From NCBI GenBank assembly GCA_020629335.1, contig JAHDDN010000044.1:2460-20893 (forward strand): a stretch of 18,434 nt of DNA. Direction: 5' to 3'. Source of the stretch: Chitinophagales bacterium. GTDB lineage: Bacteria > Bacteroidota > Bacteroidia > Chitinophagales > UBA2359. The position numbers and the translations under genes are program-made. Under the pieces are notes generated by a model. The model worked only from the letters and a program-made list of their open reading frames with translations, ran no database searches and had not been told where the DNA came from. The number at the start of each line of letters is the position of its first letter. Position 1 is the stretch's first letter. Below are positions 6,070 through 13,491 of this stretch, in pieces.

Positions 6070-6082
6070 AATAGGATACTGA

Positions 6083-7639
6083 ATGGATTTTCAAAAAAGA
6101 TATCAATTTGATCCCCAAACCGATATGGTGGGGAAGGGAGGCTTTGCTAAAGTATTTAGAGCTTTTGATACTGTCAGAAAAAGAACAGTAGCACTGAAGT
6201 TCTATCATGGCAATTGGTCCGATAAATATGACATTATCGGTGAGATTAATCGTATGGAGGATATCGTACATCCTAACCTAATCCGATATTATGATGCTAC
6301 GATCATTGAATCCAAAAATGTACTAGGAGAAAACGACAGAATCCAAGTAGGAATCATGGAATTTGCCAATGCTGGCGATTTCAGCCAATTATACGACATA
6401 CCTAAAGTAAAAATAGAACTCTTTCAGAAGCTAATCATTGATATACTTGAAGGCCTTAAATACCTCCATCAAAGACAAATAGCACATAGAGACCTCAAAC
6501 CCAAAAATATCCTTCTAGCCAAAATAGACGGCGTTTTAATCTCTAAAATAGCCGACTTCGGTATTTCCAAAAAAATAACCGAATCACAATCAGGCAACTC
6601 TTCCCAACTATTAGGAAGCGTGGAATATATGGCTCCAGAACAATTCAATCTAAAAAAATACGGTAAGAACGGGATGCTATCAACTAATGTGGATCTCTGG
6701 TCATTGGGAGTAATCGTCTACGAAATATTAACCAAAAAAACCCCTTTCGGTAGAAGAACAGAAGGAGTTAGTCAAGAAAATATATTAAGTAATATCTTAT
6801 TCAAAGACCTCACCATCGAGTGGGATCTCCTTCAACCTCCTTTCCGAAAACTAGTAGAACGTTGCTTAGAAAAAAATGCTGGTGAAAGAGCACAGATAGC
6901 AGACGAACTGCTCGACATTCTTAGAGGAAAAGAAGAAGTGGTGGAAGTTAAAAAAGAAACTCCTAAACCAGTCATAAACCCATTATTACAAGATTTAGTA
7001 GAGGAAAAGGAGGAGGAAGTACCAACTTCTATAAGCCCTGAACCAGTCAAAGAGCCAGTACAAGAAGCAAAACCAAAGGAAGAAGTTAAAAATGCGGCCA
7101 CAGAAGTACTAAACCTGGAACAAGCCAATACCAATGGTAGTCCAACCGTTATCCTAAATAAAACTACTCCTCCAAAAGAGGAAATAGATAATGGGGCAAC
7201 CAGAGTCATTCCAAAAGTAAGTCATGAAACAGCCATCCTAAACAAACCGCAAGAAGAAACCATAAAACCTAATCCACCTAAAGTCGAAAAACCACCAGTA
7301 GAACCCGCATATAATCCACCAAAACCACCTCAGACCTTCACCCCAGTGAATAGAAATGCCTCGAATCAACATTTATCAGCTAATCAACTAAGAGAAATTG
7401 AGTCGGGTATGTCTTTTTTCCAACAAAAAAATTATATTGCGAGCTATAAACTATTAAGTAAATATTTGAGTTTCTCTAATTTGAATACAGAAGCTAAATT
7501 TTACCTCGGTTATATGCTCTATAATGGAAAATGTGGAGGCGCTCATGATTATAATCTTGGAAAAAGCTTAATGGACGAGGCTAAAGGAGAAAATAGATCA
7601 CTAGTGCTCGAATTAATGATCAAATACATCCTTGATTAA
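6083..7639 (+). CDS. Hanks-type Ser/Thr protein kinase with Pro/Glu-rich linker and Sel1-like tail
   Basis: The kinase domain spans about residues 8-282 with all catalytic motifs: glycine loop GKGGFAKV (17-24), Lys39 in VALKFY, HRDLKPKN (catalytic Asp137, Asn142), DFG (158-160), APE (184-186) and DLWSLGVIVYEIL. It should be active. Residues about 285-425 are a low-complexity Pro/Glu/Lys linker with four Thr-x-x-Leu/Ile motifs (Thr340, 355, 373, 383). Residues about 436-505 resemble a TPR/Sel1 repeat (FFQQKNYIASYKLLSKYL, FYLGYMLYNGKCGG). No signal peptide or membrane helix is seen, so it is cytoplasmic. The start is the ATG 13 bases after a palindromic repeat, so the promoter lies in or beyond the repeats. 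It is the first gene of a set with the FHA and channel genes. Confidence 0.93.
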   Translation: MDFQKRYQFDPQTDMVGKGGFAKVFRAFDTVRKRTVALKFYHGNWSDKYDIIGEINRMEDIVHPNLIRYYDATIIESKNVLGENDRIQVGIMEFANAGDFSQLYDIPKVKIELFQKLIIDILEGLKYLHQRQIAHRDLKPKNILLAKIDGVLISKIADFGISKKITESQSGNSSQLLGSVEYMAPEQFNLKKYGKNGMLSTNVDLWSLGVIVYEILTKKTPFGRRTEGVSQENILSNILFKDLTIEWDLLQPPFRKLVERCLEKNAGERAQIADELLDILRGKEEVVEVKKETPKPVINPLLQDLVEEKEEEVPTSISPEPVKEPVQEAKPKEEVKNAATEVLNLEQANTNGSPTVILNKTTPPKEEIDNGATRVIPKVSHETAILNKPQEETIKPNPPKVEKPPVEPAYNPPKPPQTFTPVNRNASNQHLSANQLREIESGMSFFQQKNYIASYKLLSKYLSFSNLNTEAKFYLGYMLYNGKCGGAHDYNLGKSLMDEAKGENRSLVLELMIKYILD

Positions 7640-7672
7640 GGAGTCATTCTTAAGAAGGAAATAACAAACAAT

Positions 7673-8587
7673 ATGTATCAAATAACTTGTAATAATTGTA
7701 AGCAAACTACTAAGGTAGATCCACCTAAGTACAGATGTAAAATATGTAATTATCCCCTCAAAAAATATGTAGTTAAAGAGGAAGAAAAATCTGAAAACAA
7801 AATTGTCATTGATATTCAAGGTGGAGGCACTGGATCAGGTTCCGCAAAGGATAAAGTCGAAAAAACAATCCAAGACATTATCATTCAGAAAAACAACAAT
7901 GATGATAAACCACAAGAACTGAATGAAAAATTCAGTACCCAAAAAGATAAAAAAGACGGCAATTATATCAATATAGATTTTGGCTCACCTAAACCCAAAG
8001 AAGAACCTAAGCCAGAGCCAAAGCCTGAACCAGTCGTCAATATATCTAAGAAAGAAACAGTCAAAGATTTGATAGAGGATAAGCCCTATGTAAAAGGCTC
8101 TGATTCCGAAATCATCATGAAAGAAAATAAAAATCCCGAAAAAGAAGGGGAAGTTGTGGCTGGCTGGGTAGTCGTTCACACCGAAAATAGAGATCATGTT
8201 ACCTATGAACTATTCGTAGGTGATAATGTCATCGGACGCCCAGATGGACCACATCATGTCGATATAAAGATAGATGAAGACCCATACGTAAGCCGTATAC
8301 ATTCCTTCATCAAAGTAACAAAAGATACCTTCCACCGATTCCGCTACGAAATATTTGATGATGGTAGCTTAAGAGGGGGAGTGCCAAGCACTAACGGTAC
8401 ATTTGTAAATACACATAAAGTACCAGACATTGGGGGAGTCTTTCTTAAAGATGGAGATACCATTCAAGTAGGAGAGACCAAGCTGGTATTCAAAAACACA
8501 GATACCGCTGTAGATTATTATTCCGCAGCACAAAATGTTCAAGGTTCTGATTATACAGAAACCGTTAACGTAAAAGGATTGTTCTAA
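7673..8587 (+). CDS. Zinc-ribbon and FHA-domain protein
   Basis: 304 residues. The N-terminus is a small zinc ribbon with CxxC pairs (Cys6/Cys9 and Cys22/Cys25: CNNC and CKIC). Residues about 35-165 are a charged, disordered-looking linker with a KPEPKPEP tract. Residues about 178-275 form a forkhead-associated domain, which binds phosphothreonine. Its hallmarks are IGR (187-189), SRIH (Ser207, Arg208, His210), STNGTFVN (Asn241 to Asn246) and the closing strand GDTIQVGETKLVF. It starts 33 bases after the kinase stop, on the same strand, with GAAGGAAAT shortly upstream. The natural reading is an adaptor that recognises phosphorylated Thr on the kinase or a shared target. That interaction is inference; the domain calls are firm. 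Confidence 0.9.
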   Translation: MYQITCNNCKQTTKVDPPKYRCKICNYPLKKYVVKEEEKSENKIVIDIQGGGTGSGSAKDKVEKTIQDIIIQKNNNDDKPQELNEKFSTQKDKKDGNYINIDFGSPKPKEEPKPEPKPEPVVNISKKETVKDLIEDKPYVKGSDSEIIMKENKNPEKEGEVVAGWVVVHTENRDHVTYELFVGDNVIGRPDGPHHVDIKIDEDPYVSRIHSFIKVTKDTFHRFRYEIFDDGSLRGGVPSTNGTFVNTHKVPDIGGVFLKDGDTIQVGETKLVFKNTDTAVDYYSAAQNVQGSDYTETVNVKGLF

Positions 8588-8608
8588 AAAAAAAATACGC
8601 AAACTAAC

Positions 8609-9358
8609 ATGAAGGGAAGAACAAAAAATTTAGTAATGGGGCTTTTATGTGGATTAGTACTCACCATGTTAATGGTAGTAGGCTATTCTACTATACAAAA
8701 TGAAACAGCTCAACGAATATTTCAAATGTTTGGCGGACAAATGCCAGAAGGAATTATCCAATTCTTAACCTTCGCCGCCTTCTTCTGGGGGATGTTCGAA
8801 ATCAGAGACCGTATGTCAGCACTAAACACCGAACGAAAAAGCTTCGGATATAGCATCCTCCCAGAAACAGAACACTACGTTCTTTCCCCAGATGATATCA
8901 ATGACCTAAGAGTCAAAATGGTAGATTATGATAAAGAACACAAATTCTTATTAACAGATGTAATCCGTAAAGCCTGTACTAAATTTAGAGCCAATAAATC
9001 AGTCTCTGACGTAATGGGTGTCGTATCTTCTCAAATAAGAATTAATCTCGCTAAAGCAGAAAGTTCCCAATCTATGGTACGTTACCTGGCATGGGCCATT
9101 CCTTCAGTAGGCTTCATCGGTACCATCCTAGGTATCGCCAAGTCACTCGGCCTTGCAGATCAAGCAGGCGACCCAGAACAATTAGGCCAAATTACTGCTT
9201 ATATGTATGTCGCCTTTGATACCACACTAGTAGCACTGATCCTTAGTATTGTTATGATGTTATTCTTTCATAACCTCCAAGAAAGAGAGGAAAATCTTCA
9301 CACAGACATGGAAGAATACGTAATCGAAAACCTAGTCAACAGAATTAACTTAGAATAA
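8609..9358 (+). CDS. MotA/TolQ/ExbB-family proton channel subunit
   Basis: 249 residues with four likely membrane helices: about 8-27 (LVMGLLCGLVLTMLMVVGY), 47-63, 159-180 and 198-221. The last two carry the family signature: AIPSVGFIGTILGIAKSLGL, with Thr172, and AYMYVAFDTTLVALILSI, with Thr205 and Thr206, the pore-lining polar positions seen in ExbB/TolQ. The loop between helices 2 and 3, about 95 residues, would be cytoplasmic. Proteins of this family normally work with an ExbD/TolR/MotB partner that supplies the proton-binding Asp. None is encoded here, so transport activity cannot be assumed. It lies 21 bases after the FHA gene and directly abuts mrp. It lacks the long cytoplasmic tail of the Zorya subunit ZorA. 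Confidence 0.85.
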   Translation: MKGRTKNLVMGLLCGLVLTMLMVVGYSTIQNETAQRIFQMFGGQMPEGIIQFLTFAAFFWGMFEIRDRMSALNTERKSFGYSILPETEHYVLSPDDINDLRVKMVDYDKEHKFLLTDVIRKACTKFRANKSVSDVMGVVSSQIRINLAKAESSQSMVRYLAWAIPSVGFIGTILGIAKSLGLADQAGDPEQLGQITAYMYVAFDTTLVALILSIVMMLFFHNLQEREENLHTDMEEYVIENLVNRINLE

Positions 9359-10465
9359 ATGCTAATTACCAAAGAAGCAGTACTAAAAGCCCTAAGCTAT
9401 GTCGATGATCCAGATCTCGGCAAAGATTTAGTAACGCTAAATATGATTGAAGACATCGTAATTGATGACAAAAAAGTCAACTTTACTCTTGTGCTCACTA
9501 CCCCAGCTTGCCCACTCAAGGAGCATATCAAAAATGCCTGCATCAACGCCATTCATCATATGGTAGATAAAGAAGCAGAAGTGAATGTCAATATCACGGC
9601 TCAAGTAACTTCTCGCAGAAATGATGAGGGAAGCGTACTCCCTGGAGTCAAAAATATAATAGCCGTAGCCTCTGGCAAAGGAGGTGTAGGAAAGTCAACC
9701 GTAGCCGTGAATCTAGCCATCTCCCTCGCCAAAACAGGCGCTAAAGTTGGTCTCATTGACGCTGACATATACGGCCCCTCCATACCACAAATGCTTAAGC
9801 TCAAAACCGTTAAGCCAAGTGTACTCGAAAAAGATGGCAAATTTACCTTGCTGCCAATAGAAAAATATGGCGTCAAAACGATTTCAATTGGCTTTTTTGT
9901 CAAAGAAAGTGATGCCGTTATCTGGAGAGGCCCAAGAGTAACTCAAGCCCTTCGCCAATTCGCTACCGAATGCGAATGGGGAGAACTCGATTACCTCATC
10001 TACGATCTACCACCAGGCACAGGTGATGTACACCTAACCTTGGTTCAAACAGTCCCCGTTACCGCAGCTATTATCGTGACTACTCCACAAGAAGTCGCAC
10101 TGGCAGATGTCAAAAAAGCCATGACCATGTTCACCCTTCCACAAATCAATGTCCCCATCTTAGGGATCGTGGAAAATATGGCCTACTTTACACCAAGCGA
10201 TATGCCTGATAAAAAGTACTTCATCTTCGGAAAAGGAGGGGGGAGCCGATTAGCAGAAGAACACAATCTCCCTCTAATCGGTCAAATCCCAATCATAGAA
10301 AAAATCAGAGAAGGAGGTGATAATGGCATGCCCGTTAGCCTTCAACATGACACTCCTGAAACAGAAGCTTTTGACCTCCTTGCACAAGTAACAGCAAGGA
10401 ATGTAGCCATGAGAAATGCCAATATTCCTGCAACCAAAAAAGTAGAAATCACAACATACGAATAA
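9359..10465 (+). CDS. mrp: Mrp/ApbC-type Fe-S cluster carrier ATPase
   Basis: 368 residues. The N-terminal MIP18/DUF59 domain spans about residues 4-82 (VLKALSYVDDPDLGKDLVTL, CPLKEHIKNAC). A P-loop ATPase domain follows, with the deviant Walker A GKGGVGKST (106-114), then DADIYGPSIPQ and YDLPPGTGDVHL. Mrp/ApbC proteins bind and deliver Fe-S clusters to apo-enzymes in the cytoplasm. Where many homologues have a CPHC-type pair after ENMSYF, this one reads ENMAYFTPSDMPDKKYFIFG, with no CxxC; I believe this is usual in Bacteroidota. The ATG directly follows the TAA of the channel gene, so translation is probably coupled to it even though the functions look unrelated. A NifU-domain gene follows. 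Confidence 0.94.
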   Translation: MLITKEAVLKALSYVDDPDLGKDLVTLNMIEDIVIDDKKVNFTLVLTTPACPLKEHIKNACINAIHHMVDKEAEVNVNITAQVTSRRNDEGSVLPGVKNIIAVASGKGGVGKSTVAVNLAISLAKTGAKVGLIDADIYGPSIPQMLKLKTVKPSVLEKDGKFTLLPIEKYGVKTISIGFFVKESDAVIWRGPRVTQALRQFATECEWGELDYLIYDLPPGTGDVHLTLVQTVPVTAAIIVTTPQEVALADVKKAMTMFTLPQINVPILGIVENMAYFTPSDMPDKKYFIFGKGGGSRLAEEHNLPLIGQIPIIEKIREGGDNGMPVSLQHDTPETEAFDLLAQVTARNVAMRNANIPATKKVEITTYE

Positions 10466-10474
10466 AAAATACAT

Positions 10475-10482
10475 TACCTTTG
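10475..10482 (+). promoter_or_regulatory. Candidate Bacteroidota -7 box upstream of the NifU-domain gene
   Basis: TACCTTTG matches the TAnnTTTG consensus exactly and lies 57 bases before the next start codon, in the only gap of note in this gene series. No properly spaced -33 TTG is visible, so support rests on the -7 box and its position alone. Confidence 0.4.
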
Positions 10483-10539
10483 TTGTAATGAAACATAACT
10501 TAATACCAAGGTATCTAATACCAATAGACTAAAGAAAAA

Positions 10540-10773
10540 ATGGATAATCAAACCCTATTAAAAAGAGTAGAAGACTCACTATCCACCATTCGACCTTACC
10601 TAGAAGAAGATGGTGGAGATATAAAAGTGGTAGACATCATTGATAATGTGGTTAGAGTACAACTTTTAGGAGCCTGTGTAGGATGTCCAATGAGCGAAAT
10701 GACCATGAAAGCAGGGGTTGAACAAGCCATTAAAAACGCTGTTCCCGAAATAAAAAAAGTCGTTACTACCTGA
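10540..10773 (+). CDS. NifU C-terminal-domain Fe-S scaffold protein
   Basis: 77 residues, the usual size of a free-standing NifU C-terminal (Nfu) domain. The cluster-binding pair is Cys46/Cys49 in LLGACVGCPMSEMTMKAGVE, preceded by the conserved YLEEDGGDIKVVDI. Such proteins carry a 4Fe-4S cluster bridged between two subunits and pass it to target enzymes. The position directly after mrp fits a shared role in Fe-S delivery. A candidate promoter at 10475 may give it separate expression. The next gene begins 17 bases after its stop, so they probably share a transcript. Confidence 0.93.
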   Translation: MDNQTLLKRVEDSLSTIRPYLEEDGGDIKVVDIIDNVVRVQLLGACVGCPMSEMTMKAGVEQAIKNAVPEIKKVVTT

Positions 10774-10790
10774 AAGCCTGCATCCATTAG

Positions 10791-11981
10791 ATGCCTTACA
10801 TACCAATAAAAAACACGATTTTGGATCTTTCATTTATTCTCAACCACCTAGGAGAAGATAGAGAAAACTATCAACAATCAGTATCTCCACCTATCTTCCA
10901 ATCCAGCAACTTTACCTTCAAGGACGTTTCCTCGATGAGAAACTCCTTAGCTGACGAACTCAACACGCCCTTCTATACCAGAGGCTGTAATCCAACCGTC
11001 AAAATTCTTAGAACTAAAATAGCGGCTTTAGAGAAAGCAGAAGATGCACTCATCTGTGGAAGTGGAGCCGCAGCAATAGCAATGGCCGTTTTTAGCCAAG
11101 TTAAAAGTGGCGATCATATCGTTTGTGTAAACAAACCATATAGCTGGACCAATAAACTCATCGAAAAAATGCTGACCCGATTCGGAATCACGCATACCTA
11201 TGTGGATGGCACTCAAATAGCGGAATTTGAAAAAGCCATTCAAGACAATACAACACTCATTTACTTAGAATCGCCCAATTCACTCACTTTTGAATTGCAA
11301 GACATTAAAGCTGTGGCAACACTAGCACGTTCTAAATCTATTAAAACCATAATAGATAATAGCTACTGCTCACCCTATTACCAAAATCCCATTGAGATGG
11401 GAGTCGATATTGTAGTTCATTCCGCTACCAAATATATCGCAGGACACAGTGACTTGGTAGCAGGCGTAATTGCCTCCTCTAAAACCATCATCAAACAGAT
11501 TTTCGAATCTGAATATATGACCTTAGGAGGGATAATTTCACCCAATGATGCCGCTCTTTTACTAAGAAGTTTAAGAACCTTGCCAATTAGAATGGAAAAA
11601 ATAGTGGCGAATACGCAAGAAATCGTCCAATATTTGTGTACGCACCCAAAAGTCTCGAAAATATATTATCCATTTTTAAAAGATAACCCACAATATGAGT
11701 TAGCTAAATCCCAAATGCGTGAAGCTCCAGGACTCCTTAGCATCAAATTAGATGCACCAGATATTGACTCTGTAGAAAGATTCTGTAATAGCCTTGATAG
11801 ATTTCTGCTAGCATGCTCATGGGGAGGACACGAATCACTAATATTCCCAATGTGTGTCCTACATGATTCCCAAAATTATGATGAAAGCTTATTACCCTGG
11901 AATTTTATTCGCTTTTATATTGGTTTGGAAGAGCCAAAGGCTTTAATCAATGACTTAAATAAAGCCTTTGGTCAATTGTAG
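10791..11981 (+). CDS. Cys/Met-metabolism PLP enzyme, cystathionine beta-lyase-like
   Basis: 396 residues, standard length for the trans-sulfuration (Cys/Met metabolism) family. Visible motifs are FYTRGCNPT (phosphate-binding Tyr62 and Arg64), CGSGAAAIAMAVF, the PLP-ring Asp189 in IIDNSY, and the Schiff-base Lys214 in HSATKYIAGHSD. YLESPNSLTFELQD and HSATKYIAGHSD resemble MetC more than MetB, so beta-elimination of cystathionine to homocysteine is the best guess. A gamma-synthase or gamma-lyase cannot be excluded from sequence alone. The catalytic core is complete. It is the last gene of the mrp-nfu series. About 160 bases without a gene follow, and no clear terminator was found. Confidence 0.85.
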   Translation: MPYIPIKNTILDLSFILNHLGEDRENYQQSVSPPIFQSSNFTFKDVSSMRNSLADELNTPFYTRGCNPTVKILRTKIAALEKAEDALICGSGAAAIAMAVFSQVKSGDHIVCVNKPYSWTNKLIEKMLTRFGITHTYVDGTQIAEFEKAIQDNTTLIYLESPNSLTFELQDIKAVATLARSKSIKTIIDNSYCSPYYQNPIEMGVDIVVHSATKYIAGHSDLVAGVIASSKTIIKQIFESEYMTLGGIISPNDAALLLRSLRTLPIRMEKIVANTQEIVQYLCTHPKVSKIYYPFLKDNPQYELAKSQMREAPGLLSIKLDAPDIDSVERFCNSLDRFLLACSWGGHESLIFPMCVLHDSQNYDESLLPWNFIRFYIGLEEPKALINDLNKAFGQL

Positions 11982-12018
11982 GCAGCTTCTTTTAAAGATA
12001 AACATACACTCTTAATAA

Positions 12019-12035
12019 ATATACCACTATATTTG
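12019..12035 (+). promoter_or_regulatory. Candidate promoter of the nucleotide-sugar operon (-7 box TATATTTG)
   Basis: TATATTTG (12028-12035) is an exact Bacteroidota -7 box followed by CAG. It is half of a perfect short palindrome: AAATATA, CCAC, TATATTT. The left part of this site, AATATACCACTAT, recurs at 4583-4595 beside the minus-strand -7 box found there. A transcript from here would have a leader of about 100 bases containing the solo palindrome at 12055. No -33 TTG is seen. Confidence 0.5.
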
Positions 12036-12054
12036 CAGCGCATTTTTGAAATTA

Positions 12055-12082
12055 AGTGGCTCAGTTTATAAACTGAACCACT
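12055..12082. repeat. Core-less GTTCAGTTTA-arm palindrome (family 3)
   Basis: AGTGGCTCAGTTTA is followed directly by TAAACTGAACCACT, a 28-bp palindrome with one mismatch. Its arm is the terminal sequence of the elements at 5281 and 5886 (AGTGGTTCAGTTTA). It is an end-to-end remnant with the whole core gone. It lies in the leader of the ugd operon, 61 bases before the start codon, and would form a hairpin in that RNA. Confidence 0.8.
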
Positions 12083-12142
12083 AGCACTCTAATAAAAAAA
12101 ATGCACCTCAAAACACAAATTATTTTACACTAATTATAAGAT

Positions 12143-13468
12143 ATGAATATTTCAGTTATAGGTACAGGTTATGTTGGATTAGTATCTGGCATCTGCTTTT
12201 CAGAAACAGGCAATAATGTCGTCTGTGTTGATATCGATGAAAAAAAAATAAATAGCCTTAACGATGGGCAAATACCTATTTATGAACCTGGCTTAGAAAC
12301 ACTCTTCGAAAGAAATGTAAGACAAGGCAGAATTGAATTTACCACTGACTTAGCAAAAGCAGTTAGTCATGCGGAGATTATCTTTTTAGCATTGCCAACA
12401 CCTCCTGGTGAAGATGGATCAGCTGATCTTTCTTATGTCTTAAAAGCGGCTGGTGATATCGCTGAATTAATTGAGGAATACAAAGTAATCGTCAATAAAA
12501 GTACAGTACCAATCGGTACAGCCGAAAAAGTTCGCGCCGTTTTCTCTAATATCACCGATATTACAGTGGATGTCGTATCAAATCCTGAATTCCTAAGAGA
12601 AGGAAAAGCGGTTGACGATTTCCTTAAGCCTGATAGAGTCGTAATCGGAAGTAGCTCTGAAAAAGCAAAAGTGAAAATGAAAGTCCTTTACGAACCATTC
12701 GTTCGTCAGGGGAATCCTATCTACTTTATGGATGTAAGATCAGCAGAAATGACAAAATATGCTGCCAACTCATACCTAGCTACTCGTATCACCTTCATGA
12801 ATGAAATCGCAAACCTTTGCGAAAAAGTAGGGGCAGATGTCGATATGGTACGTATCGGAATGGGAAGCGATAACCGAATCGGAAAAAGATTCTTATTCCC
12901 AGGTATCGGATATGGAGGTAGCTGCTTCCCTAAAGACGTCTTAGCATTAGCAACAGCAGCTGAACAAAGCGAATACGATTTTAATATATTGAAATCAGTT
13001 ATTTCTGTAAACGAAAAGCAAAAGTTCAAGCTTATCCCAAAAGTGAAAAACTATTTTGGAGAGTCCTTAAGTGGAAAAAAATTCGCACTTTGGGGATTGG
13101 CATTTAAGCCAGATACAGATGATATTAGAGAAGCTCCCTCTCTATATACCATCAACTCTCTATTGGATGCTGGTGCAGAAGTAAGCGCTTATGATCCAGA
13201 AGCGATGACTAATGTAAAGGAAATCTTTGGCGACAAAATTCATTTTGCTACTGATCCTTATGAAGCAATACAAGATGCAGACGCACTTCTAATTGCAACA
13301 GAATGGAGCGCTTTCCGAACACCTGATTTTAATAAAATGGGTGAATTACTAAAGAACAAAGTCATATTCGATGGTAGAAACGTATATAGTCTGGAGCAAA
13401 TGCAAGAACTTGGATTCTATTACGATAGTATCGGACGTGCCATTGTAGGCCAAGAAGCGAAAGTATAA
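12143..13468 (+). CDS. ugd: UDP-glucose 6-dehydrogenase
   Basis: 441 residues, the normal length for the family. The N-terminal NAD-binding motif is VIGTGYVGLVSG (Gly7, Gly9, Gly12). The catalytic cysteine is Cys261 in GYGGSCFPKD. Supporting segments are LPTPPGEDGSADLSYV, NKSTVPIGTAEKVR and NPEFLREGKAVDDF, all typical of Ugd. The enzyme oxidises UDP-glucose to UDP-glucuronate in two NAD-dependent steps in the cytoplasm, feeding acidic surface polysaccharides. It is the first gene of a four-gene operon (gaps of 23, 28 and 9 bases). The leader holds a -7 box and a solo palindrome. Confidence 0.94.
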   Translation: MNISVIGTGYVGLVSGICFSETGNNVVCVDIDEKKINSLNDGQIPIYEPGLETLFERNVRQGRIEFTTDLAKAVSHAEIIFLALPTPPGEDGSADLSYVLKAAGDIAELIEEYKVIVNKSTVPIGTAEKVRAVFSNITDITVDVVSNPEFLREGKAVDDFLKPDRVVIGSSSEKAKVKMKVLYEPFVRQGNPIYFMDVRSAEMTKYAANSYLATRITFMNEIANLCEKVGADVDMVRIGMGSDNRIGKRFLFPGIGYGGSCFPKDVLALATAAEQSEYDFNILKSVISVNEKQKFKLIPKVKNYFGESLSGKKFALWGLAFKPDTDDIREAPSLYTINSLLDAGAEVSAYDPEAMTNVKEIFGDKIHFATDPYEAIQDADALLIATEWSAFRTPDFNKMGELLKNKVIFDGRNVYSLEQMQELGFYYDSIGRAIVGQEAKV

Positions 13469-13491
13469 ATTAACACAAACACCATACTTTA

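Larger units (their letters stand above)
4288..6082. other. 1.8-kb gene-free region densely packed with palindromic repeats
   Basis: I find no credible gene here. Short open frames overlap the palindromes and show no protein-like composition. From left to right it holds a 21-bp-stem inverted repeat (4371-4443), a 133-bp palindrome (4444-4576), a candidate minus-strand promoter with an operator-like palindrome (4581-4617), and members of three related repeat families at 4634, 4686, 4847, 5281, 5556 and 5822, the last with another nested inside it. An intrinsic terminator without a gene lies at 5077-5118. The gaps 5119-5280, 5441-5555 and 5716-5821 show nothing I can name. Confidence 0.75.

Noticed and set aside
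8586..8597. Run of A residues after the FHA gene as a terminator on the minus strand
   Set aside because: There is no stem beside it, and genes on both sides are transcribed rightward with a 21-base gap.
6083..9358. Zorya-type anti-phage system
   Set aside because: The channel protein is only 249 residues without the long cytoplasmic tail of ZorA, and there is no ZorB, ZorC, ZorD or ZorE.
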